Position numbers and translations under genes: made by a program. A stretch of 11,107 nucleotides of DNA from Pseudomonadota bacterium (GTDB taxonomy: Bacteria; Desulfobacterota; JADFVX01). Numbering within the stretch: the stretch's first letter is position 1; each line of letters begins with the position of its first letter. The stretch lies in the NCBI GenBank assembly GCA_015222555.1, contig JADFVM010000102.1, forward strand, positions 1 to 11,107, in the 5' to 3' direction. Positions 1 through 6,666 of this stretch are shown one piece after another. The notes under the pieces are model-generated. The model saw only the letters and a program-made list of their open reading frames with translations. It had not been told where the DNA came from and ran no database searches.

Positions 1-18
1 ATTAAATGATAATCATCC

Positions 19-48
19 GGCGTAATACGCTCCGCTATTACGCCCTAC
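19..48 (-). repeat. REP-like palindromic element with GTAG head
   Basis: A perfect 9-base inverted repeat, GGCGTAATA at 19-27 and TATTACGCC at 36-44, flanks an 8-base loop. Read on the minus strand, the tetranucleotide GTAG (45-48 on the plus strand reads CTAC) lies immediately 5' of the stem. This GTAG-plus-hairpin arrangement is the known signature of REP elements handled by RAYT (REP-associated tyrosine) transposases. A weaker outer pairing, ATCAT at 12-16 with ATGAT at 49-53, may extend the structure. The hairpin is visible directly. That it belongs to a dispersed family is inferred, since only one copy was noticed in this window. It has no T-tract and is not placed as a terminator for nrdR, whose stop is about 175 bases away. 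Confidence 0.6.
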
Positions 49-146
49 ATGATCCGGACATAAACAATATCATCTTTTTCTGTAATCGTTAATTTTAAAA
101 TCTTATCGAGTACTTGCTTCGTGAAATACTCAAAGGCTAAAGTCTT
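45..146 (-). pseudogene. possible C-terminal gene remnant
   Basis: Reading leftwards from 146 there is an open frame of 33 codons ending at a TAG whose bases overlap the GTAG head of the palindromic element. The predicted peptide (containing FEYFTKQVLDKILKL and ending VYVRIM) has a protein-like mix of charged and hydrophobic residues. It has no start codon near its beginning, no ribosome binding site, and a stop codon directly upstream. It could be the tail of a decayed gene that once followed nrdR, or chance. I do not recognise the family. Confidence 0.2.
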
Positions 147-156
147 TTAGCAAGAC

Positions 157-184
157 AAGAAAAAGAAAGAAGGAGGGGAAGAGA
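157..184. other. 28-base homopurine tract
   Basis: Bases 157-184 contain only A and G on the plus strand, so the nrdR transcript would carry an uninterrupted C/U run 38-65 bases past its stop codon. No stable hairpin adjoins it. It may be a sequence-composition accident, or an unstructured region permitting factor-dependent termination; neither is proved. Confidence 0.3.
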
Positions 185-221
185 TAAGGGGACTATCAAA
201 ACTTTTCGATACTCAAATTGA

Positions 222-701
222 TTATTTATCTTTTTTAACTTTTTTAATATCCTCCTTCAATAGCCCCTGAAGTTCACTCATAAACTCATTAATATCCCTG
301 AAAGAACGGTAAACTGAAGCAAAACGTACATAGGCGACTTCATCAAGCTCTCTAAGAGCCTCCATCACTATCTCCCCCAGCTTTTCCCCGCTGATCTCTT
401 TTGCTTCACTTTCCTGCAGTTTGTGCTCTATATCATCAACCAGTTTTTCCATTGTTTCCATACTAATTGGACGTTTTTCACAGGCCTTTTTAATACCACT
501 TATTATTTTTGCCTTGTCAAAGGGCTCCCGCCTGCCATCCTTCTTGACGACCATAGGATTGATCTCTTCAATCCGTTCATAGGTCGTAAAACGCTTCTCA
601 CAGCCAAGACATTCACGGCGTCTTCTGATTTCAAGCCCTTCCTTGGTCATCCTGGAATCGATAACCTTATTTTCCATTTCCTGGCAGAAAGGACACTTCA
701 T
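222..701 (-). CDS. nrdR: transcriptional repressor NrdR
   Basis: NrdR is a cytoplasmic repressor of ribonucleotide reductase genes that senses ATP/dATP and binds paired NrdR boxes. The 159 residues have the usual family length and layout. An N-terminal zinc ribbon uses C3 and C6 (CPFC) and C31 and C34 (CLGC), with the arginine-rich EIRRRREC stretch before the second pair. An ATP-cone domain follows at about residues 49-139 ([16 protein letters not shown], and [12 protein letters not shown] near its end). The C-terminus is lysine-rich. The ATG overlaps the TGA of the upstream dCMP deaminase gene by four bases (ATGA), and GAGAGG precedes it, so translational coupling is likely. It is the last gene of the glyA operon. 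In many related bacteria ribD follows nrdR, but here the downstream DNA is non-coding. No nrd gene is in the window, so its targets cannot be seen. Confidence 0.97.
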   Translation of the reverse strand: MKCPFCQEMENKVIDSRMTKEGLEIRRRRECLGCEKRFTTYERIEEINPMVVKKDGRREPFDKAKIISGIKKACEKRPISMETMEKLVDDIEHKLQESEAKEISGEKLGEIVMEALRELDEVAYVRFASVYRSFRDINEFMSELQGLLKEDIKKVKKDK

Positions 702-1153
702 ACTTCATGCCTCTCTAGAACAATGCCAGATTCATTGATCATCTCACCGGCAAGCTTATCCATATAACCGTCTTGATAGATGATTTTTTTGATGCCCGCA
801 TTGATAATCATTTTTGAACAGATTGAGCAGGGAAGGTTTGTGCAGTAAAGAACGGAATCCTTGATGGATGTGCCGTGGTAGGCCGCCTGAATAATGGCAT
901 TCTGCTCGGCATGAAGGCCCCGACAGAGTTCATGGCGCTCACCGGAGGGAACGTTAAGTTTTTCTCTGAGACAGCCCGTCACTTCACAATGGGTGATACC
1001 CGCGGGTACGCCGTTATAACCGGTGGTGAGGATGTTTCTATCCTTTACAACAATGGCGCCGACCTGCCTTCTGAGACAGGTTGACCGTTTGGAGACCAAT
1101 GTGGCGATCTCCATAAAATAGGAATTCCAGTCAGGCCTGCTTTCTAGCTGCAA
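698..1153 (-). CDS. deoxycytidylate (dCMP) deaminase, ComEB-like
   Basis: This zinc enzyme should deaminate dCMP to dUMP, the substrate for thymidylate synthase. Numbered from the TTG start, the cytidine deaminase signature is complete: HAE at 81-83 (zinc ligand H81, proton-shuttling E83) and PCSIC at 108-112 (zinc ligands C109 and C112). The block [15 protein letters not shown] near the N-terminus is typical of dCMP deaminases. I chose TTG at 1153 because it gives 151 residues, starts a few residues before the conserved RPDWNSYF, and has GGAAAGG eight bases upstream. A longer version from GTG at 1192 (164 residues) also has AAAGGA upstream but would overlap glyA by 49 bases and add a tail not expected for the family. 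With the TTG start the glyA overlap is ten bases. The gene overlaps nrdR by four bases at its 3' end. A ComEB-type deaminase of slightly different specificity is possible. Confidence 0.9.
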   Translation of the reverse strand: MQLESRPDWNSYFMEIATLVSKRSTCLRRQVGAIVVKDRNILTTGYNGVPAGITHCEVTGCLREKLNVPSGERHELCRGLHAEQNAIIQAAYHGTSIKDSVLYCTNLPCSICSKMIINAGIKKIIYQDGYMDKLAGEMINESGIVLERHEV

Positions 1154-2400
1154 GCTGCCAGCCTTTCCGGATATATTAGGAATTTCTGGCACAGTTCCTT
1201 TACCTCGCCTTTGATGCGCTCCTGAAGAGAACGGTTTTCTACGTCTGACAGAATGGTATGAATAAATTCTGCAATTTTATCCATCTCTCCTTCCTTCATC
1301 CCCCTTGTTGTGACAGCAGGTGTTCCGATCCGGATACCACTCGTGATAAAGGGGCTTTGCGTGTCAAAGGGGATTCCATTTTTATTGGTCGTGATGCCCG
1401 CCTGATCAAGCGCTGCTTCTGCCACCTTACCGGTGAGCCCCTTTGTCGTTAAATCAACAAGCATGAGGTGTGTGTCTGTCCCTCCGGAAACGATCCTGAA
1501 TCCCTTATCCGCCAGCGAAGCGGCCAGAGAGGACGCATTGTTAATCACCTGCTGCTGATATACCTTGAATTCCGGCAACAAGGCCTCTTTAAAAGCTACC
1601 GCTTTGGCCGCAATGGTATGCATCAGTGGGCCGCCCTGAATGCCGGGGAAGATCCTGCTGTTAATATCCTTGGCAAAACGCTCCTGACACATGATCATGC
1701 CGCCCCGGGGACCACGAAGCGTTTTGTGAGTTGTCGTTGTCACAAATTCAGCATAGGGGACGGGGCTGGGATGGAGTCCCGTTGCAACAAGCCCCGCAAT
1801 GTGGGCGATATCAACCATAACATAGGCCCCCACGCTGTCGGCAATTGCCCTGAACCGCTTAAAGTCAATCACTCGAGGGTAAGCGCTGGCGCCCACAACG
1901 ATGAGCTTCGGCTTATGCTCCTTTGCCAGGCTTTCCACTTCATCGTAATCGATACATTCCGTATCCTTTCTAACGCCATAGGGAACAACGTTATAGAGCC
2001 GCCCTGAAAAGTTGACGGGACTGCCATGTGTCAGGTGCCCACCATGGGCCAGATTCATTCCCAAAATGGTGTCGCCCGGCTGAAGTACGGCAAAGTAGAC
2101 GCCCATATTCGCCTGCGATCCCGAGTGAGGCTGAACGTTAACATGCTCTGCGCCGAAAAGCTCTTTTGCACGATTGATCGCCAGATCTTCAGCAATATCG
2201 ACATATTCGCAACCACCGTAATAACGTTTGCCGGGATAGCCTTCGGCATACTTGTTGGTGAGCAGACTCCCCTGCGCCTCCAGGACACTTTCGCTTACCA
2301 GGTTTTCAGAAGCGATGAGTTCCAGTTTATATTCCTGCCTCATTGTTTCCTTGGATATGGCATCAAACAGTTGGGGATCAAAACTCTTTAACAAAGACAT
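1144..2400 (-). CDS. glyA: serine hydroxymethyltransferase
   Basis: This PLP enzyme interconverts serine and glycine while transferring the one-carbon unit to tetrahydrofolate, giving 5,10-methylene-THF for thymidylate, purine and methionine synthesis. The 418-residue length is normal. Family landmarks occur in order: LELIASEN at 26-33, [15 protein letters not shown] at 49-63, VDIAHIAGL at 197-204 (the Asp of VDIAH binds the PLP nitrogen), the PLP-binding lysine K226 within [19 protein letters not shown] at 254-258, and the carboxylate-binding arginine R357 in SGIRIGT. The last few residues (PERLAACS) overlap the downstream deaminase gene and may have drifted. The ATG at 2400 follows an AAAGG ribosome site. 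It is the first gene of the minus-strand operon, with its own promoter about 100 bases upstream. Confidence 0.98.
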   Translation of the reverse strand: MSLLKSFDPQLFDAISKETMRQEYKLELIASENLVSESVLEAQGSLLTNKYAEGYPGKRYYGGCEYVDIAEDLAINRAKELFGAEHVNVQPHSGSQANMGVYFAVLQPGDTILGMNLAHGGHLTHGSPVNFSGRLYNVVPYGVRKDTECIDYDEVESLAKEHKPKLIVVGASAYPRVIDFKRFRAIADSVGAYVMVDIAHIAGLVATGLHPSPVPYAEFVTTTTHKTLRGPRGGMIMCQERFAKDINSRIFPGIQGGPLMHTIAAKAVAFKEALLPEFKVYQQQVINNASSLAASLADKGFRIVSGGTDTHLMLVDLTTKGLTGKVAEAALDQAGITTNKNGIPFDTQSPFITSGIRIGTPAVTTRGMKEGEMDKIAEFIHTILSDVENRSLQERIKGEVKELCQKFLIYPERLAACS

Positions 2401-2449
2401 TTTTTTACCTTTCAGTTTTATTAGTTATTGTTATATATGGAAATCGTTG

Positions 2450-2469
2450 AAGACAATTTAACCTGTCTT
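2450..2469 (-). other. small hairpin in glyA leader
   Basis: AAGACA at 2450-2455 and TGTCTT at 2464-2469 form a six-base-pair stem around an eight-base AT-rich loop. It falls within the predicted glyA 5' untranslated leader, about 50 bases before the start codon. No known riboswitch is recognised. On the plus strand the stem runs into a T-run (2468-2473) but is too short to call a terminator. Confidence 0.25.
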
Positions 2470-2500
2470 TTTTGCAAGTCGCAGATATTTAAAGAGACAG

Positions 2501-2529
2501 ATTATAGGACATTTAATGCCCATTATCAA
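2501..2529 (-). promoter_or_regulatory. sigma70-type promoter for the glyA operon
   Basis: On the minus strand the -35 hexamer TTGATA (plus-strand TATCAA, 2524-2529) and a perfect -10 TATAAT (plus-strand ATTATA, 2501-2506) are separated by exactly 17 bases. Transcription would start near 2494, giving a leader of about 94 bases before glyA. This is the strongest promoter match in the divergent region and should drive glyA, the deaminase gene and nrdR together. Confidence 0.75.
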
Positions 2530-2588
2530 GGAATTAAAAAGGCCTTCTATATAGCGAAAGTATGACTTAATTCTGAATTTAAAAAGTT

Positions 2589-2616
2589 TTGACATTTAGT
2601 CCATTATTGATATACT
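2589..2616 (+). promoter_or_regulatory. sigma70-type promoter for the 2659 gene
   Basis: A perfect -35 TTGACA (2589-2594) is followed after 16 bases by the -10 TATACT (2611-2616, five of six consensus bases). The start of transcription would be near 2623, about 35 bases before the ATG at 2659. It points away from the glyA promoter, and the two -35 boxes are about 60 bases apart, so one regulator could act on both. It may also supply rfaE2 and serB, since no convincing terminator is seen before them. Confidence 0.7.
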
Positions 2617-2658
2617 TTACTTCATTTTTCCATAAGAAAAAGAGAGCTGGATGACACT

Positions 2659-3150
2659 ATGCAGGAATATGAAAACAATGAGATAAGCAGAAAGATTTTG
2701 TCTTTTCTTAACGACAACTATCCAAAGGCGATAAAGTTTTCAGAAATGTCTCAAGACCTTAATGCCGATGAAAAGGTTCTCTTCAAGAACCTCTTCTTTT
2801 TGGAAGAAAACACCTTTGTTCAACTCATGTCCAGCTATCCAACCGGCGCAACCTATCCCACAATCCACATGGTTAAAATCAGAGATGAGGGAAAATCTCT
2901 TCTTGAAGATGAGGATAAGTTAAACGCTCTATTTCCCCTGGAGGGGCTTTCATCCCGCCTCGACCTCTATCATCTGAATAGCCTGACGGTGTCTGACATT
3001 ATCAATAATATGCTGGTGATGATAGAAAAGGGGGAGATTGCCGTAGAAAAAAACAAAGAGTCTCTCTTAAAAGCGCTCAATGATCTGTCTGCAGAGCCCG
3101 CAGTCTCTGAAATTAAACTTAGACAAATATTTGAACGTCTTACCCCTTAA
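2659..3150 (+). CDS. uncharacterised winged-helix-like protein
   Basis: I do not recognise the family of this 163-residue protein. Residues about 5-90 have the pattern of a winged-helix domain: an amphipathic first helix (ISRKILSFLNDNY), a second and third helix (IKFSEMSQDL, then DEKVLFKNLFFLEE), then two strands separated by a glycine/proline-rich turn (FVQLMSSYPTGATYP, IHMVKIRDEGKSLLEDE), resembling the wing and following helix of MarR/PadR-like folds. The C-terminal half is helical and acidic/basic mixed, with no cysteine cluster, signal peptide or membrane segment. The start codon has only a weak ribosome site (AGAGAG, spaced about ten bases). An out-of-frame ATG eight bases upstream opens an 11-codon frame overlapping the start. 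A regulatory role is possible from the fold guess and from its position opposite glyA, but this is inference only. Confidence 0.8.
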   Translation: MQEYENNEISRKILSFLNDNYPKAIKFSEMSQDLNADEKVLFKNLFFLEENTFVQLMSSYPTGATYPTIHMVKIRDEGKSLLEDEDKLNALFPLEGLSSRLDLYHLNSLTVSDIINNMLVMIEKGEIAVEKNKESLLKALNDLSAEPAVSEIKLRQIFERLTP

Positions 3151-3247
3151 ACGTCTTAAGAAATGCCATAAGGTGTATTGCGTCACTCATTAAGGGCTGG
3201 ACAGGGTCTTCGCAGGAAGAAAGCTGGATTAATTCAAGGTTAAACGA

Positions 3248-3733
3248 TTGAAAAATAAAATCATGGCTCTACCGGACCTGCAAAAAAAGGCCGCTGAAAT
3301 TAAAGAAGCAGGTGGGAAGATTATCTTTACCAATGGTTGTTTTGACATCCTCCATGTGGGACATGCGAGATATCTGGCAGCAGCAAAATCGCTGGGAGAT
3401 TATCTAATTGTTGCCCTGAATAGTGATCACTCAGTAAGGCAGTTAAAAGGCAACAAACGACCCATTATGCCGGAGGTTGAACGGGCCGAAATTCTTTCAG
3501 CCCTGGAATCCGTCGATTATATTACTATTTTTAATGAACTGGATCCCCTAAATGTTATTAAGGCCATAAAACCCAATAGCCTGGTGAAGGGGGGAGACTG
3601 GGCGGAAGATCAGATCATAGGCAGTGATTTTGTAAAGGCCAATGGGGGTCAGGTTGAAACCATTCCCTACATTGAGGGCTCTTCAACGACGAATATTGTC
3701 GAAAAGATTATCGAAACATATTGCAGAGGTTAA
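3248..3733 (+). CDS. rfaE2: D-glycero-beta-D-manno-heptose 1-phosphate adenylyltransferase
   Basis: The product should transfer AMP from ATP to heptose 1-phosphate, making ADP-heptose for the inner core of LPS. It corresponds to the stand-alone form (HldC/RfaE2) of the C-terminal half of E. coli HldE; no kinase half is attached. The nucleotidyltransferase signature TNGCFDILHVGH covers residues 28-39, with the HxGH motif at 36-39. VKGGDW at 113-118 and the late EGSSTTNIVEKI at 143-154 are further family blocks. The 161-residue length is typical. I use the TTG at 3248 because AAGG lies eight bases upstream and the resulting MKNKI start resembles the lysine-rich start of homologues; the in-frame ATG at 3263 has no ribosome site. 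serB begins seven bases after the stop, so the two are probably co-transcribed. The matching heptose kinase gene must lie elsewhere. Confidence 0.93.
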   Translation: MKNKIMALPDLQKKAAEIKEAGGKIIFTNGCFDILHVGHARYLAAAKSLGDYLIVALNSDHSVRQLKGNKRPIMPEVERAEILSALESVDYITIFNELDPLNVIKAIKPNSLVKGGDWAEDQIIGSDFVKANGGQVETIPYIEGSSTTNIVEKIIETYCRG

Positions 3734-3740
3734 AATAATT

Positions 3741-4937
3741 ATGGCCGAAAACAGAATGGCCATTCTCTTAACAATTAATGGAAAAGATTCTCCCGGAATA
3801 ACCGCAGCTCTTACCTCTACACTGGCAGAAGCAGGCGCAGTTATTCTGGATATTGAACAGGTTGTCATACATAACATTCTAACCCTTTCTATCCTGATAG
3901 AGGCCCATAAAGAGGAAAAAAAGTCACTCCTCAAGGATCTCCTCTACCAGTCAAAGGAGCTGAGTGTTGACCTCGATTTCAGCCTCGTACCGGAAAAGGA
4001 TGTTATTACAAGCAGGCCTTCAACACATACATGTGTAATTACCTGTCTTGGCGAATTTATTTCAACGAAGGCTATCTCTACAGTTACCAGTGCCCTCTAT
4101 GATAAAGAGATGAATATAGAAAAGATCGGCAAGCTGGCCTGGGGAAAACTCAGCTGCCTTGAGATTCTGGCCAGTGCATCTTCACCCATATCTGTCAAGG
4201 ATCTGGCAGGATACTTTCTGGAAATCAGTCATAACACAGGCGTTGATATCGCCGTACAAAGAGAAAGCCTCTTTAGAAAAGCGAAACGCCTTGTTGTCAT
4301 GGACATGGATTCCACCCTCATCCAGGCGGAAGTTATTGATGAGCTGGCGGCACTTGTCGGGGCTGGCGAGAGGGTGAAAAATATAACAGAAAGAGCGATG
4401 AGCGGCGAGATCGACTTTAGTGAGTCATTACGTAAACGGGTTTCTCTGCTTAATGGACTCTCTGTCGACGCTCTTGCAGAGGTATACGACAACCTCCCCC
4501 TCACACAGGGGGCTGAAAGCCTCATAAAAGTGCTAAAGCGGCTCGGTTATAAAACGGCTGTCATCAGTGGAGGCTTTAACTATTTCACTCATAAATTACA
4601 GGAACGTCTGGGCCTGGATTATGCGTTTGCAAATCAGTTGGAAATTGTTGATGGAAAACTCACGGGACGCATTTCCGGCGATATTGTCGATGCAGCCATG
4701 AAGGCGAAACTTTTAGAAGATATTGCGGCTAGAGAGCAGATCTCTCTGGACCAGGTTATTGCCATCGGCGACGGGGCGAATGATCTGCCCATGTTGGGGA
4801 AAGCAGGTCTCGGCATCGCATTCAATGCGAAAAAGAGTGTCAGAGAAGCGGCCAGCTACAGTATTTCCCAGAAGAGTCTGGATTCCATTCTCTACCTTCT
4901 TGGTATTAATGAGAATGAGCTTAAAGAGTTGGGCTAA
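3741..4937 (+). CDS. serB: phosphoserine phosphatase with tandem ACT domains
   Basis: SerB carries out the last step of serine synthesis, hydrolysing O-phosphoserine. The C-terminal HAD-type phosphatase domain (about 180-398) has all motifs: DMDST at 188-192 (nucleophile D188, acid/base D190), ISGGF with S276, lysine K321 or K323 in KAK, and GDGANDLP at 343-350 with the metal-binding aspartates. The N-terminal 180 residues contain two ACT-like segments (about 6-80 and 96-172), which in this family bind amino acids for feedback control. At 398 residues it is longer than E. coli SerB and closer to two-ACT forms. I start at ATG 3741, preceded by AGAGG at 3725-3729; the same open frame extends upstream to 3642 but would overlap rfaE2 by 92 bases and add an unrelated basic tail. 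ATG 3756 is another possible start. The serine made here is the substrate of glyA in this window. Confidence 0.95.
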   Translation: MAENRMAILLTINGKDSPGITAALTSTLAEAGAVILDIEQVVIHNILTLSILIEAHKEEKKSLLKDLLYQSKELSVDLDFSLVPEKDVITSRPSTHTCVITCLGEFISTKAISTVTSALYDKEMNIEKIGKLAWGKLSCLEILASASSPISVKDLAGYFLEISHNTGVDIAVQRESLFRKAKRLVVMDMDSTLIQAEVIDELAALVGAGERVKNITERAMSGEIDFSESLRKRVSLLNGLSVDALAEVYDNLPLTQGAESLIKVLKRLGYKTAVISGGFNYFTHKLQERLGLDYAFANQLEIVDGKLTGRISGDIVDAAMKAKLLEDIAAREQISLDQVIAIGDGANDLPMLGKAGLGIAFNAKKSVREAASYSISQKSLDSILYLLGINENELKELG

Positions 4938-5068
4938 TAATCAGTTTCTTGAATCTATTTAATGGATAGACAATCTTACTTTTCTGGTCATGCTAAGCCA
5001 ATCGATCATGAGGTTTGGACAACTGACAATTAAATATTGAGCAATTACATCCTGGAGGATTAAATAAA

Positions 5069-6004
5069 ATGTCTGAAACTATATATGATGTTGCAATCAT
5101 CGGCGGAGGGCCGGCAGGTCTGACAGCAGCCATATACTCGGGGCGAGCCCTTTTAAAAACCGTGGTAATCGAAAAAATGATGACGGGAGGCCAGGCGGCT
5201 ATCACGCATTGGGTAGACAACTATCCCGGTTTTCCTGATGGCGTTGCGGGCCCCGAATTAATGGAACTCTTTGAAAAACAGGCCAGGCGTTTTGATGCCG
5301 AGATTAAATTTGCCACTGTAAATAAGATAAGGCCCGAAAAAGAATACAAGGTCATTGATCTTGGAAATGAAACAATTAAAACGAAGATCGTCATCATTGC
5401 TACCGGAGCCCAGCCAAGAAAACTGGGTGTTCCGGGAGAAAAGGAGCTTTTAGGCAAAGGCGTGTCTTATTGCGCCACCTGTGATGGCGCCTTTTTCAGG
5501 GATGTGGAAGTGGCCGTTGTGGGAGGAGGTGACTCAGCCGTTAAAGAAGCCATCTTTTTAACAAAGTTCGCCAGTAAGGTTTATGTCATTCACAGGCGGG
5601 ATGAATTAAGAGCAGAGAAAATTACCGCCCAGGAAGCTTTTGAAAATGAAAAGATCGAATTTGTTTATGATACCATTGTTGAAGAAATTGTGGGCGACAT
5701 GGGAGTTAAAGCGGTAAAAATTAAAAATGTGAAAGATGGTTCCGTAAAGGAACTCCCGCTGGAAGGTGTATTTATGTTTGTGGGCATGCTTCCCAATTCA
5801 GATTTTCTGGAGGGGTTTATAGAACTCGATAAGCAGGGATATATTATTGCCGATAGGGATACCCATACCGGTACGGCAGGTGTTTTCGCTGCGGGGGATG
5901 TGAGGAAAAAACTCTCCCGTCAGATCGCTACTGCCGTTGGCGATGGCGCCACTGCTGCCATGGCAGCGGAAGAATGCATAGCCGGTCATTGTTTTATAGA
6001 ATAG
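5069..6004 (+). CDS. trxB: thioredoxin-disulfide reductase
   Basis: TrxB is a cytoplasmic FAD enzyme that passes electrons from NADPH to thioredoxin, which in turn reduces ribonucleotide reductase and other targets. The 311 residues show an FAD-binding GGGPAG at 12-17, a TGGQ block at 39-42, the redox-active CATC at 135-138 within SYCATCDGAFF, an NADPH-binding GGGDSA at 152-157, HRRDELRA at 175-182 (arginines that favour NADPH), and the second FAD motif AAGDVR at 274-279 followed by RQIATAVGDGATAA. A strong GGAGG lies ten bases before the ATG. The 131 bases upstream hold no clear promoter or terminator, so whether it is read from the serB transcript is undecided. The next gene starts 21 bases after the stop with its own strong ribosome site, indicating a two-gene unit. 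Confidence 0.96.
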   Translation: MSETIYDVAIIGGGPAGLTAAIYSGRALLKTVVIEKMMTGGQAAITHWVDNYPGFPDGVAGPELMELFEKQARRFDAEIKFATVNKIRPEKEYKVIDLGNETIKTKIVIIATGAQPRKLGVPGEKELLGKGVSYCATCDGAFFRDVEVAVVGGGDSAVKEAIFLTKFASKVYVIHRRDELRAEKITAQEAFENEKIEFVYDTIVEEIVGDMGVKAVKIKNVKDGSVKELPLEGVFMFVGMLPNSDFLEGFIELDKQGYIIADRDTHTGTAGVFAAGDVRKKLSRQIATAVGDGATAAMAAEECIAGHCFIE

Positions 6005-6025
6005 TCAGATGAAGGAGTAATCGCT

Positions 6026-6487
6026 ATGGATGTTACCATTTTAAAAAAAGTACCTTTATTTGACACCCTGACAGAGGATGAACTAAGTGAAGTTCTCAGG
6101 CTCTCAAAAAAGGAAGAACATAAAAGTGGTGACAAGATATTTGCTGAAGGAGATTCTGGAGACAGGCTTTATATAATTGATACAGGCGCTGTACGCATCA
6201 GTAAGAACATCCCCGGGATTGGAGAAGAGGCGCTCTGCGTTCTAAATGCCGGTGATTATTTCGGAGAAATGGCACTCATAGATAATGCCCCCCGCTCTGC
6301 CGATGCCTTGTCCCACGAGGACGTCTGCCTTCTTGCGGTGTCAAAGGCGGACCTTGAAGCGCTCATGGAAAAAAACAAGGAGCTTGCCTATAAGCTTTTA
6401 TGGAAGTTTGTTGAGACCCTCTCAAAGCGCCTCAGAGAAACCAATGATAAAATAAGGACTTTCTTCGCCATGTCAGGCGGTTTCTAA
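6026..6487 (+). CDS. stand-alone cyclic nucleotide-binding domain protein
   Basis: The 153 residues are almost entirely one CNB (CAP-effector) domain. LKKVPLFDTLTEDEL opens it at about 6-20. KSGDKIFAEGDSGDRLYII forms the first beta strands. The phosphate-binding cassette, FGEMALIDNAPRSADA, lies at 79-94, with E81 expected to contact the ribose hydroxyl and R90 the cyclic phosphate. A C-terminal helix (about 120-147) follows. There is no helix-turn-helix, kinase or channel domain, so it cannot act as a CRP-type DNA binder by itself; it presumably works by binding a partner. The cassette looks intact, suggesting that cAMP or cGMP is bound, but the ligand is not proved. GAAGGAG eight bases before the ATG is a strong ribosome site. 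It is tightly linked to trxB, which may point to redox or stress control, though that is inference. Confidence 0.9.
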   Translation: MDVTILKKVPLFDTLTEDELSEVLRLSKKEEHKSGDKIFAEGDSGDRLYIIDTGAVRISKNIPGIGEEALCVLNAGDYFGEMALIDNAPRSADALSHEDVCLLAVSKADLEALMEKNKELAYKLLWKFVETLSKRLRETNDKIRTFFAMSGGF

Positions 6488-6506
6488 TCCCCATTATAAT
6501 ATGAAA

Positions 6507-6526
6507 GGTAATTAATTGCCAATTAA
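6507..6526. other. overlapping AT-rich palindromes after the CNB gene
   Basis: Two palindromes overlap: GGTAATTAATTGCC (6507-6520, one T:G mismatch) and TTAATTG-C-CAATTAA (6512-6526, perfect arms). The stems are AT-rich and followed only by a distant T-rich stretch (6534-6547). They look more like a protein-binding site or a very weak terminator than a standard intrinsic terminator. The position is 20-40 bases past the CNB stop codon. Confidence 0.3.
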
Positions 6527-6624
6527 CAGGCCCCTTTTATTCTCTTTTCACATATTCCCCAAACAAAAAATATAGATTGTTTTTTCATTTTTTATTTGCA
6601 TTTTAAAATATATGGTGATAGCAT

Positions 6625-6651
6625 TTGACGCATATTGCTAAATTTGATAAT
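6625..6651 (+). promoter_or_regulatory. candidate promoter for fic
   Basis: TTGACG (6625-6630, five of six -35 consensus bases) is followed after 15 bases by GATAAT (6646-6651, five of six -10 bases). The spacing is short, but the surrounding AT-rich spacer has no better pair. Transcription would begin near 6658, about 35 bases before the fic start codon. It lies just upstream of the ATTTCAT half-site cluster. Confidence 0.45.
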
Positions 6652-6666
6652 ATGTACAGGAATACC

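Noticed and set aside
136..151. GCTAAA-GTCT-TTTAGC hairpin as the nrdR terminator
   Set aside because: The six-base stem is AT-rich, and on the minus strand it is not followed by a T-tract, so it does not meet the intrinsic terminator pattern.
1187..1201. TGGCAC motif resembling a sigma54 promoter
   Set aside because: The downstream element TTGCW is absent at the required spacing and the site lies inside glyA coding sequence.
1468..2007. 179-codon open frame on the plus strand
   Set aside because: It lies entirely within glyA on the opposite strand, has no ribosome site and no recognisable protein features; it is a shadow of glyA codon usage. The same applies to the plus-strand frame at 2026-2391.
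2547..2554. CTATATAG as an NrdR box
   Set aside because: The NrdR-box core is ten bases (C-W-ATATAT-W-G type) with ACA/TGT flanks and normally occurs as a pair. This palindrome is eight bases, has wrong flanks and is single.
3642..3740. upstream extension of serB
   Set aside because: The extra 33 codons overlap rfaE2 in another frame and encode a basic stretch absent from SerB; the ATG at 3741 has an AGAGG site and leads directly into the first ACT strand.
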